Notes under the pieces: generated by a model
The model's input: the letters and a program-made list of their open reading frames with translations, nothing else
Databases searched by the model: none
Told to the model about the DNA's origin: nothing
Position numbers and translations under genes: made by a program
DNA from: Ancylostoma caninum
Lineage: Eukaryota; Nematoda; Chromadorea; Rhabditida; Ancylostomatidae
Direction of reading: 5' to 3'
NCBI GenBank assembly: GCA_037903475.1
Contig: JBAJFG010000019.1
Span: 620,001 to 684,000 of the forward strand
DNA length: 64,000 bases
Part shown: in pieces, positions 37,589 through 47,380 of the stretch
Numbering within the stretch: the first letter of the stretch is position 1
Layout of the letters: each line of letters begins with the position of its first letter

Positions 37589-38012
37589 TTAAAGGCAGGG
37601 GTCCATCTCGTTCCGCCTGTTGGAAGTATCAGCATATCCTAGACCTTCTCGGCATGTTGATCCCATTAATGTACATCAGCAGGCTCAAAAGCGGCGAAGG
37701 CCCCATTTTTGAAAGGGTCGAACTGGCTACATTTTTGGAGCCCGGAGGCGGATCGCTCCAAATTTCGATCGCTGTGCTGGCTGCCTGCCACGGCTGCGGC
37801 GTTAGCCAGCGAGTGTTGGCGTGTCCAACCGATAAGATTAACGGCCTCACACGTCAACTCTGGTTAGCAAACTGTTACAGACCCCTCACCGGAAGACTGG
37901 TTTAAAGACTGTTTTGAGACAATTCTTGTATACCGCTGGAATCAGCATGTTGAGGAGATGCAGAATCTGCCATTAGCTCAACCACGAGAATGAGGTGGAC
38001 CCCTGCCTTTAA
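37589..38012 (+). mobile_element. TTAA-flanked MITE, copy 5
   Basis: TTAAAGGCAGGGGTCCATCT at the left and AGGTGGACCCCTGCCTTTAA at the right: complete inverted ends with TTAA on both sides. The body matches copies 1 and 3. Confidence 0.85.
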
Positions 38013-38145
38013 GCTATCGGTTTTCTACAACTATGGAGTAGGTATCCAATGAGCGGATCGGCTATTATTCCTCGATTTTTACTCTCATAACAGTTTCAAC
38101 TCAAATGTGGGAAGCACAACCACTCCTCTCCAATCCTACGAATAC

Positions 38146-38365
38146 CAGCCGCCGACGCAAGGGGGAAAGGCGCGGGAGGGTGCACTCCCCCGAGAATGAG
38201 TCGCCAAACTTTCGAAATTACTTCACAAAACGAATAAAATTTTTTCATTAGTTTATTTTTATTATTTTGAAAAGGTCTACACTATTTGTCTCATAATTAA
38301 TATTTTTATCAATTTCATTTTCAGTCGGGTCCCAAAAGTGGCGGAGACCTCACTTTCTTTCAGGT
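38146..38365. mobile_element. hAT-type MITE, copy 2 (one end incomplete)
   Basis: CAGCCGCCGACGCAAGGGGG at the left, an A/T-rich middle (TTATTTTTATTATTTTGAAA) and GTGGCGGAGACCTCACTTTC at the right match the 15734 and 54549 copies. The last terminal segment is missing on the right. Confidence 0.55.
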
Positions 38366-39710
38366 TTAGCCTTGTACCACCCTTTTACAAAGAAGTGATG
38401 CGTCCAGTTCTCCATCCTTTGGAATTGAATCTGACTAAGTCCATGATCTATGAAATTTAATCAAGTCCGAAATAGACTATGCAGCCTACAACAGCTTATA
38501 TGCGATACGTCTCCAACCGCGCTGCACTGGGCTCAACAGGCCTGATCGGTCAACAAGCTAGGGAAAGGATTCGAAGCACATCAAAGCTGTATTGAATTCA
38601 TTCGTAACAACGTTGAACAAGCAACAGTAACAACAACAACATTTCCAACAAATGCGGTTAGTCGGAATTGAGCAATGAACGGATATGATTGGCGATGTGT
38701 CGTAGAAGAAATGAAAAACATTAGAATGAAATAGGTACGATGACTATGGCTTTCACTAAGATAGAAAACAACATATACAAATCCACTAGTCCTGTGAAGT
38801 GAGCGTCCTAGCTTTGCGAAGGTTCAAATGCACGTCGCATCTTCTACAGAGTTGACAAGTCCGTAAGTTTTGCGATAACAGGAAGTACTAGCAAGAAATC
38901 TATGGAACCAAGGGAAATCACATTTGCTCCATTGATGACCAGGTCTATTTCCGTGAAACTCACAACAACCACAACACACTGATACCGAATTCTACTACTA
39001 TAGCGACAACGTTCAACTTGGAAAACATTCAGAAGTTCATTATTGACAGCGCCTGCTTCGTGCTGTTCATCAGATGATGCGAAATGCCTGCATAAATTAC
39101 ACGATGAGCTTTCGCGTCCTCTTGAGACTCGTGAAGACTCTCTTGTATAGCAATCGCTCAGATGGAGGGAGATTTGTAGCCAGCAAGGATGCGCTGAAAC
39201 AGAAAGTTCCACTGCAAAATCTTTTAATGCATATTAACAGCTATGCAGTAATCTTGAGTGTCCCATATTTACAATCCACTCTCCTCAACTAAAAAGAATT
39301 ATTGGTGTAGTAGTGAAAATTTTCAACTATCCGAGTATTGGTTCTTAATGTCGAACTTCTACCTTGTGATAACAATACGTCGTCGAGGAAACAGAAAGAT
39401 GAATATGGTCGATTCAGGATAACCCGGTTAGAAATATGCATGTGCGGGCCAACCAAGCGATAGCGAAAGTTAAGAAGCGGTTTACCAAAACACTCTAACA
39501 TCCCGACTGGAATTTCACTGTTTAAAGGAATATCAATGACCCTTTGTTGCAATGGACGAATCGGCTATAAGGGTGATGAGACAGGACTTCCCAGCTCAAT
39601 TTCCAAATTTTTTGCTAGGTAGTCTTTACAAACATTGTCGTGAATAAGTTTCGTTTTGGGTATTTGGATCGATTCTTTTCGGATGAAAAAAAATAATAAG
39701 AACATTAATT
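38366..39710. other. Interval without a supported gene
   Basis: A 122-codon minus-strand frame (39212-38844) with the stretch TEIDLVINGANVISLGSIDF is the only protein-like signal. It has no convincing neighbours or splice structure. Confidence 0.25.
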
Positions 39711-40671
39711 ATTAGGTTGTAACATAAGTTTCCGCTGTGTTCTTGTGCATAGGCATTTTTGAAGGCTTCTAATATCAGGTTGTAACATAAGTTTCCGCTG
39801 TTTCGAAATTTTCGATTAAAGAAGTCTACAGAAAGTCAGAAAACAAGAAGTGCCCATCGAAGTATGGACCACAATAGTAGCTGGGTTTCTGCTGTTTTTA
39901 TAGCAAAAGCTCGACTCTCCTGTTCCAGAAACTCGTGGGCTACGAGGCAAAGAACTGAGCCTGGCAGTGCTGGAGGTCACTGACTTTGGCATATCGGTTC
40001 TCACTCAGTAGACATTATTGTGATCTGATAACCGGCGCATAGTTAGGGTTAGATTTATCTTACATAATGCGTGATTAGAAAATCCTCTGCGGACTCTTTG
40101 CCTTTCCGGATAGTTCGATCAACAAAACTAAGGCGCCCTCCGCAGTGTGGCAAAATGCTGTAATTTCCACTAGGCGAATGGAACTCGACCCAAAATTCCA
40201 CCGATTAGTGTCCACAAGCGGCTAATGTTTGCAGGCACAGTGGAAGAAATCCCATTTCAATTCGCTTCATTCCCAGAGAGAAAAGCGGCATAATCAAAAT
40301 TTTGGGTTACCAAGTTTGGCGCCTGTGCCTGAGACCGCTCGGCGATAAAATGAGTGAAAGTACCAGGGAGAATGAGAATAGCCTCGAGATTACTCCACCT
40401 AGATATGGTTAGTCTACTGCAACGATATGCTAAAATTATTATCCGTGCAAGCGCAGTTAGTTACAAAATTTTCATTCTTGAAGGGGTCACTCCGAACTTA
40501 ATAACATTTCCAGAATAAGACAGAAAAATAGATCTCATATTCCAGAATGTTCGCGGGATCATGCGCTTTAGAAGTTATCTAAACATGTTCGAAAACTAAT
40601 CGCTATTCATTATTAGAAGCCTTTGAAAATGCCTATGCGAAAACAGCGGAAACTTATGTTACAACCTAATA
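39711..40671. mobile_element. Mariner-type element, copy C
   Basis: ATTAGGTTGTAACATAAGTT at the left and AACTTATGTTACAACCTAAT at the right bound a 961-bp element, with TTCCGCTG continuing the inverted repeats. A second left-end copy sits at about 39775, a local duplication of the terminus. The interior matches copy D in inverted orientation. Only remnants of a coding frame are present. Confidence 0.75.
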
Positions 40672-40883
40672 AACAGGGTCAAGCGTCCGATGGGAATTTC
40701 CCATGGGGGGTCGTATGGGAGGGGGCTTGGAAGGGGAGGGGGTCGTATTGGAGAGGTGTGGGTGGGGTACGTAGAGGGGTGACTTGACCATTGAATGTAA
40801 ATTCATGATTGTTTTATGACATGACAAATGACGTTCCCCCAAGAATGATCACGTCACACCGAGTTAAAGTAGGACTGGTTGGC

Positions 40884-40945
40884 AGCGTATGAGAGAAATC
40901 CGCTTCAGCGCACTCACAGGTTCGATCCCCGGCACCTTCCATAGA
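40884..40945 (+). other. tRNA-like segment, left arm of foldback
   Basis: GGTTGGCAGCGTATGAGAGA resembles an A-box/D-arm, and CAGGTTCGATCCCCGGCACC resembles a B-box/T-arm plus acceptor 3' strand. The 5' acceptor strand does not pair, so this is tRNA-derived sequence rather than a tRNA gene. Confidence 0.4.
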
Positions 40946-41931
40946 TTTTTGCACGGGTCGGAATCACTTCAAAATCAAGTATGGAGTGAAGAGGGTGGAA
41001 ATTTTCAAAAAAATAGAGTATGGGTAGCGAGATCAATCGATTGCACATGCTAGGATTCGCCTGCAGGGCCCGTCAGAACGTGGAAAAGTAGGGTGAACTA
41101 GACCTCGTGCTGAAGTCCTCTGACTCGAAATCAGCAAATGCTTTTCTAAGTATTCATAGAGGACGACTAGCTCTACTTTTGCCAGAGTTCTAATTTTCTA
41201 GAACCTCATATGCTTTTGCGAACTCGATGGGAAATTTTTCAATTTTTCGGGTCTCCGAGGGGAAATTTCCCATATAACTCACGCAGGCAGGAGCAATTAT
41301 TGGGGTGCGATAATAGGAATGAAGAATCAATGCTTGGAGCTCTATTACTCCAAGCATTGATTCTTCATTCCTATTATGTGAAGGTAGTGAAATTTCGGTA
41401 AAAGGCAAACTCTCTTCATGGGAGTTGAAGAAGTGAAAATCTCTCAATTTGAAAAGATGGTGAAAATGGAGTAAATCTTTTTGGCAAATCACTGAGAAGC
41501 AATTTGCAGATATCACGAAAACTTTTCTTTTATGAGTTTCAGCTGAGGAAATTTCCCATTTGAGTACAGAATCTGGCTCCACGAAGTTCGCTCGTTTTTC
41601 CCCAATTTAGATGGGAAATCGACGGAAAATTCGCCAAATTTCCCATCGAGCTCCCAAAAACATGCGAAGGCTTAGAAAATTGAAACTGTGAAAAAAGATA
41701 GAGCTGATCATTCTCTATGGAAACTTGGAACAGCATTTGCTGATTTTTTCATCAGAGAACCTCAGTACGAGATCTAAATAACCCTAGTTTCCCGCAAACT
41801 GGCGTCCCCTGTAGGCGAATTCTCGCACATGTTATCGATCGATTTCGCTTCCCTCACTTCATTTTCAAACCTGTAAATCTTCTCTACTCCACATAAATCC
41901 TGAACGGTTCCAACCTATGCAAAAATTTTGT

Positions 41932-42010
41932 GGAGGCACCGGGAATCGAACCCGTGGGCGCGCAAATGCCAAGGCTGAAACCGACTCCTCGCATGCGCTG
42001 CCAATCAGTC
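41932..42010 (-). other. tRNA-like segment, right arm of foldback
   Basis: On the minus strand, GATTGGCAGCGCATGCGAGG (A-box-like) precedes CGGGTTCGATTCCCGGTGCC (B-box/T-arm, good stem) about 50 nt later. The acceptor stem is not closed. It mirrors the left-arm segment. Confidence 0.45.
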
Positions 42011-42843
42011 CTGTTTTGGCACGTAATGACATGATTGTTCCTGCTGGCACTCTGGTCCGATCTGATGAGGAAGGATGTATATCGACCTCAAGGTTGTTTT
42101 AGTTCCAATTTTGGATTTTTAATGTGTTTCTTTTGTGTGCTCTTCCTTGAAACTGTTCAGTGTTCCAATGTACAAAGAAAACATGCGGGAGCAGAAGGGG
42201 GGGGGGGGGTCGTGAAAAGGTGGGGGTTGGACGAGGGAATAGGGGGGATCGTATTGAGGGTCGGTTTTTCCCATCGTAATGCTTGACCCTGCTAATAAAT
42301 GAATACCTATAAGATTTCGCTCATGTCTAGAAAGTGTTTCAAAGCGCATGATTCCGCGAACATTCCGGAAAGTGAAAATTTTTTCTTCTTCTCGTTTTTA
42401 AAATGTAATGAATTTCGACAAACCAAACGCGACCTTGTGCCTGCCCTGAGACGCGGGTGGATTCAGGGGATGGACTCCCTGTCTCTGCAGTGTCGGAACG
42501 ATCTATACCTTCTGTCAGCGCGTGGGCATGTTCATGCATGCGTGCATGGGTGTGCTTGCGTGCCTGCAGATTGTATCCTGCACATCTATCCGACCAAAAG
42601 CCCTGCATTCAAGTGACTGGGAGGTACAAAGGAGGCGGTTCGGAGTCGCCTCCAACAAATAAGCTCTATCGTCCACTCCTGGGAAGCCCGGCTAACTTCC
42701 CGGTGAAATCACACCCCAGCCTCCCACGGGGGAATAGAGCCCAGCAAGCTATCTCCTGTGGGCTTTAAATTTTTCAAGCTCGACACAGCAATAATAGAGA
42801 GTGTTCCCCTGATCTCGGAAGAGTCACTGGTACGGCAGCGCCA

Positions 42844-43899
42844 GTGAGGACGAGGTCCGAGGGGTTATCTAGGCTGCCTAAAACCAGAAGGACTATGATG
42901 ACGGTCTGTACCTTCAACGCACGCACGCTTGCATCGGAGGTTTCCATCGAGGATTTGATGATGCAGGCCACGAAGATCAGGTACGACGTCATCGGACTGA
43001 CCGAGACGAGGAGACACCGACCACTGAACGCCACCTTCGACACTGGAGAAGAACTGTTCTTTGGAACCTGCGACAGTAGAGGAGTTGGTGGAGTCGGTGT
43101 CCTCGTCAACACGAACTTGGTCATGAACATCGACTCATTCGAACAGCTGACAACCCGAATCGGACTTTGGTTGAGGTTGAGAAGATGTGGATCAATACCG
43201 GCCTTGACAATCTTCGTCGCCTACGCTCCAACATCCAGCTACGACGAAGGGGATATCGAGGCCTTCTATATGGACTTGGAGAAGTTCTACAGGGAAGACC
43301 ACACATTCTACAAGATCATCGTTGGCGATTTCAACGCCAAGATTGGTCCTAGGAGAACGCCTGAGGAACTTCACATCGGTACCCACGGCCTGCAGTGGAA
43401 CGAACAGGGAGAGAGGCTGTCTGAATTCATCATGACGACGAAGACCATCCATGGTAACTCACAATTTCAGAAGCCAACCTCCCTACGCTGGACGTGGGAG
43501 TCACCCGGTGGAGAGTACCATAATGAAATTGACCACATCATCGTCAATCGAAGGTTCTGCCTGACCGACGTCGGTGTTGTACCAAAGTTCTACACCGGAT
43601 CCGACCATCGCCTGCTTCGTGCAAGATTCTTCTTCTCACGCAAAGGACAGAAAGCCGTGAAGTTTAAGAGAAGGAGTCCGAAACCCGTCATCAATTGGGA
43701 TCTTTTCACTTCGCTAGCCGGCTTTTGGGAAGATGTGATTGTCGACAACATCGACGAAGAGTACGATCGGCTTGTACAGCATCTTCGCGACAGCGCAAAG
43801 AGCGCCGAGGGTTTAAGAGTCACCAAGAGACGACTGTCTTACGAGACCCTCGAGCTTATACGCCAGCGTGGAACCGCGAGAGCCGCAGGCAACCACTAG
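42844..43899 (+). pseudogene. LINE-2 endonuclease domain and linker
   Basis: The 351-codon frame opens the LINE ORF. TVCTFNARTLAS is the N-terminal strand with the conserved Asn, IGLTETRR contains the catalytic Glu, IIVGDFNAKIG carries the conserved Asp-x-Asn, and TGSDHRLLRARF contains the C-terminal Asp-His. All key residues of an APE-type endonuclease are present. The frame is cut by a TAG at 43897-43899, after which the same frame stays open to ~44470. Confidence 0.8.
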
Positions 43900-45733
43900 T
43901 TAACGTCCGAGCTCGCAAAACGGTGCAGAGAAGCGATAAAAGAAGACCTCAAGGAGAGACGAGCAGCAGCGTTGGCTGAAGCCGCAGAGGCAGGGAAAAG
44001 CATTCGTTGCGCCCGCCGAGACTTCGCCAATCGCAAGACCAAGATGTCCGCCCTCCGGCGCCCAGACGCAACAATTTCTTCATCAAGACGGGTAATGGAG
44101 AAGGTCATCTACGACTTCTACTCAGATCTCTTCGATAGCCACGTCCACCCCCCTCAATGTCATCTTAGGGAGGACGGGTATGTTGTCCCATCAGTTCTCC
44201 CTTCCGAAATCCGACATGCCATCAAGTCGGTGAAGAATCGTACAGCACCGGGCCCCGACAGGATCCGACCGGAACATCTGAAGAACCTACCGCCAATTCT
44301 CATTACCACCTTGGCTAGGCTTTTCACGCGGTACCTGTCGGAATGCAAGGTACCTAACCAATGGAAGACCAGCAGGACCGTGTTGCTGTACAAGAAGGGA
44401 GACCCGCAGGATATTGGCAATTATCGCCCCATCTGCCTACTGTCCGTCTCTACAAGCTTTTCACGCGTGTGATCCTCAATAGGATCGAAAGGACACTAGA
44501 CGAGGGACAGCCGTGCGAGCAAGCAGGGTTTCGAAAAGGATTCAGTACGATCGACCACATACACACCGTCACTAGACTCATCGAAGTATCGCGAGAGTAT
44601 AAGATGCCCCTCTGTCTCACGTTCATCGATTTGAAGAAAGCCTTCGACTCTGTTGAGACAGAAGCGGTGTTGGAAGCCCTGGGCAACCAGGGCATACCTA
44701 CTCAATACATCAAGGTATTTCGTGAGCTCTACAGCAACTTCACGACCAGGATTTCTCCATTCTACGACGACATCACCATCGACGTCAAGAGAGGGGTTCG
44801 GCAAGGCGATACCGTGTCGCCAAAACTATTCAGCGCCACTCTCGAAGACGTCATGCGGAAACTGGAATGGGATAGCATGGGAGTGCAAGTTGATGGCCGG
44901 CGACTTAGTCATCTTCGCTTCGCTGACGACATCGTTCTTATAACACCAACCATCAGCGAAGCGGAACAGATGCTGGCCGACTTCGAGGACGCGTGTGGAA
45001 AGATTGGTCTCCAGCTGAATCTGACGAAGACGATGTTCATGAAGAACGGATGGGTCCCGGATGCCCCATTCTCGCTCAAAGGAACGACCATATCCGAATG
45101 CTCCAGCTACGTATACCTAGGTCGGGAAGTCAACATGATGAACGACCTCGCTCCAGAGCTGGGCAGGAGAAAACGAGCGGCTTGGGGAGCTTACAAGAGC
45201 ATCGAGGACGTAGTGAAGAAGACGAAGAACACCAGGCTTCGTGCCCACCTCTTCAACACAACCGTTCTCCCTGCTTTGACCTACGCCTCAGAAACCTGGG
45301 TGTTGCGCAAGCAGGATGAGAATGCGGTCAGCGTCGTCGAACGCTGAGGGTGATGCTAGGAATAACCCGCCTCACGCAAGTGAGGGCTGGAATACGGAGC
45401 TCCACCCTTCGTCAACAATCGAAGATCAGGGACGCTGCCGCTTAAGCCAAGTTGAGTAAGATTAGGTGGGCCGGACACGTGATGCGTTTTAACGACAACC
45501 GTTGGACAAGAGCCGTCAGCGACTGGACTCCACGGGACGTTAAGCGCACGACAGGAAGACCACCGACCCGATGGTCAGACTTCTTCACGAAGTCCTCCAA
45601 GGATAGATACGATGCTCTCCGTGTCCCTCGAACGGACAGAATCCACTGGACAACTCTGGCTCGCGAGAGGGACAAATGGAAGGATTGCTGGCGCCCGCTC
45701 GGTATACCCGAAGATCAACGGGAGTCAAGGTGA
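43900..45733 (+). pseudogene. LINE-2 reverse transcriptase, frame-broken
   Basis: After the TAG, the same frame carries RTAPGPDRIRPEHLK and VLLYKKGDPQDIGNYRPICL. A frameshift near 44450 moves to the frame of AGFRKGFSTIDHIHTV, CLTFIDLKKAFDSV, VKRGVRQGDTVSPKLF and the catalytic FADD (44919-44930). A second frameshift at ~45345 (TGA) and a TAA at 45443-45445 precede the C-terminal RWAGHVMRFNDNRW and GRPPTRWSDFF motifs. RT motifs are otherwise intact, which suggests fairly recent decay. Confidence 0.85.
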
Positions 45734-46463
45734 TCAAGTTGATCAATGAATTTCGGAGTGAAGCCTTCAAGAATGCAAAGCCGGTAACTGCACTTGCACG
45801 AACAATAATTTTACTACAAAGTTGCATGAGACTAACCGAATTTGGGTGGAGTAATCTCGAGGGCATTCTTATCCTTCCTGGTATTTTCGCTCCCCATTTT
45901 ATTGTCGAGCAGTCTCAGGCGCAGGCACCAAAGTTGGTAACCCAAAATTTTGATTATTCCGTCTTTCTCGCTGGAGTTGAAGCAAATTGATGTGGGATTT
46001 CTTCCACTGTGGCTATAAGCGTCAACCATTTGCGGACACTAATCGGTGGAATTTTGGGACATGTTCCAAGCGCTCTGTGGAAATCACATCATTTGGCAAC
46101 ACTGTGGGGGGAGCCTTAATTTTGTTGGTCGAACCTTCCGGAAAATCGATGAGCTCCCAGAGGAATTTTTACTTGCGCATTAGGTAGTATAAATCTAGCT
46201 CTAACCACGCGCCGGTTATCAGATTACAAGAATGTCTATTGAGCGAGAAGCGACTCGCCAAAGTCAGTGACCTCCAGCACTGCCGGACTCAGTTCTTCGC
46301 CTCGCGGTCCATGGTTGAAGCAGGAAATTTGAGCATCTGCGTAAAAGCGGCAAAAGACCAGCGACTGTTGTGGTTCACACTTCAATTGGTGTTGTTATAT
46401 GATTTTTATAAAATTTTTTCATCGAAAATTTTAAAACAGCGGAAACTTATGTTACAACCTAAT

Positions 46464-47380
46464 GTCACTTCTTCTGCATACGCTATCGAATAACACCCAT
46501 TTCGTTTGCGACGTTGAGCTCGTTTCATGAAAGCCGCGGTTTTTGCGCAGCAGAACAGAATTTGACTTATGCTGATTCACGCTCCGAGGTTGTCAGGGTT
46601 GGTGCGGCACCAATTTTCTCCAACGGCTTGACTTTCTAGTGGAAGGAAAATGGTCCTCAATTACTATATAGGTGAATCCGAACCTCAACACCAGAGCAAG
46701 TTCTCGCGTAGATTGGCGAAAATCTGACTCAACTGCTTCCTTTGAAGCTTTTTTCAAAATCAAAACGGAATGGCGCGGACGATCTTGCGCGTTTCCAAGG
46801 CTTCACTAAAGACACTTCCTCAAGTGCATTACACAGGCTGCGATGCGAATCCACTACCGCTTTTCTCCATTCAAAACCGCACAACATATGGAAGCGAACG
46901 CCAAATTTTTGATCCGCTATTTCCTGACTTTTTTTGTCATTCCCATTAAAAGTTCCGAGCGATTCTTATCCGATTAAACTTAACAAATGCTTGAGCCAAA
47001 TGATCCAGTAACTCTGCTCACGGATCAACCCAAACAGTAAAAGACCACGCATCCCCAAAATTTACCACCCAAATAATATGTGACTAAATTATATGTAAGC
47101 GAAGAGTGTTGGACGGGCGCGTACGGCGCAGTGGTAAGAGGCTCGCTGCGCACGCACACGGTCGATGGTTCGCTCACGCCCGTGGCCAACCAAGCAATCC
47201 ATCCCCCTCCCCCCCGCCCCGGAATGGCAAATGGGTAACAGAGAAGTCTGGGAGGATGAAGCACTGACTTGCTACATCGAATACGCCCCGCGAGTCACTG
47301 CATAAGGCACATACGCATTCGACGCCTCTACAATGTTCAGATGAAGTCGAGTTCGTGGCGCATCCCATGATCGGGATTGA
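46464..47380. other. Interval between mariner copy D and the 47.4-kb gene
   Basis: No supported gene. It contains a tRNA-like sequence at ~47115-47185 and a C-rich stretch near 47200-47220. Confidence 0.35.
47115..47185 (+). other. tRNA-like / SINE-like segment
   Basis: ACGGGCG and CGCCCGT, 71 nt from end to end, can pair as an acceptor stem. Inside are GGCGCAGTGGTAAGAGGCTC (A-box-like) and GATGGTTCGCTCA (weak B box). The T-stem does not pair, so it is more likely a tRNA-derived SINE or pseudogene than a working tRNA. Confidence 0.4.

Larger units (their letters stand above)
40675..42291. mobile_element. 1.6-kb hAT-like foldback element with tRNA-like arms
   Basis: Ends CAGGGTCAAGCGTCCGATGG and CCATCGTAATGCTTGACCCTG, flanked by the exact 8-bp direct repeat CTAATAAA (40667-40674 and 42292-42299). 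The two halves are imperfect inverted copies: the GATGGGAAATTT / AAATTTCCCATC blocks, and a tight central hairpin at about 41308-41378 with AATGAAGAATCAATGCTTGG on one side and its complement on the other. Each arm contains a tRNA-like segment with a GGTTCGATYCCCGG B box (40884-40945 plus; 41932-42010 minus). Confidence 0.8.
42418..45744 (+). mobile_element. RTE-like LINE retrotransposon (LINE-2 of window), decayed
   Basis: A 3.33-kb plus-strand insertion in mariner copy D, flanked by the direct repeat AATGAATTTCG (42407-42417 and 45745-45755). The first ~430 bp look like 5' UTR. Then come APE-type endonuclease (42844 on) and reverse transcriptase (to 45733). The 3' end is a short TGATCAAG-type repeat, as in RTE elements. 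It belongs to a different subfamily from the 20.3-kb LINE (FADD rather than YADD). Two stop codons and two frameshifts interrupt the ORF. Confidence 0.85.
42300..46463. mobile_element. Mariner-type element, copy D, split by a LINE
   Basis: The left part 42300-42417 (AAAGCGCATGATTCCGCGAA block) and right part 45745-46463, ending AACTTATGTTACAACCTAAT, match copy C in inverted orientation. They are interrupted by the LINE at 42418-45744. The left terminal ~55 bp are missing where copy C and the foldback abut. Confidence 0.65.

Noticed and set aside
38844..39212. 122-codon minus-strand ORF with TEIDLVINGANVISLGSIDF, faintly like a PLP-dependent acyltransferase start
   Set aside because: No flanking exons, no lysine-containing catalytic region nearby and no consistent splice sites.
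41932..42010. Functional tRNA gene
   Set aside because: Good B box but the 5' and 3' acceptor strands do not pair; sits in a transposon arm.
44361..45347. Independent gene for a reverse transcriptase
   Set aside because: It is one frame segment of the LINE at 42418-45744, continuous with the endonuclease upstream.
47115..47185. Functional tRNA gene with ACGGGCG acceptor
   Set aside because: Acceptor strands pair but the T-stem does not, so at best a SINE or pseudo-tRNA.
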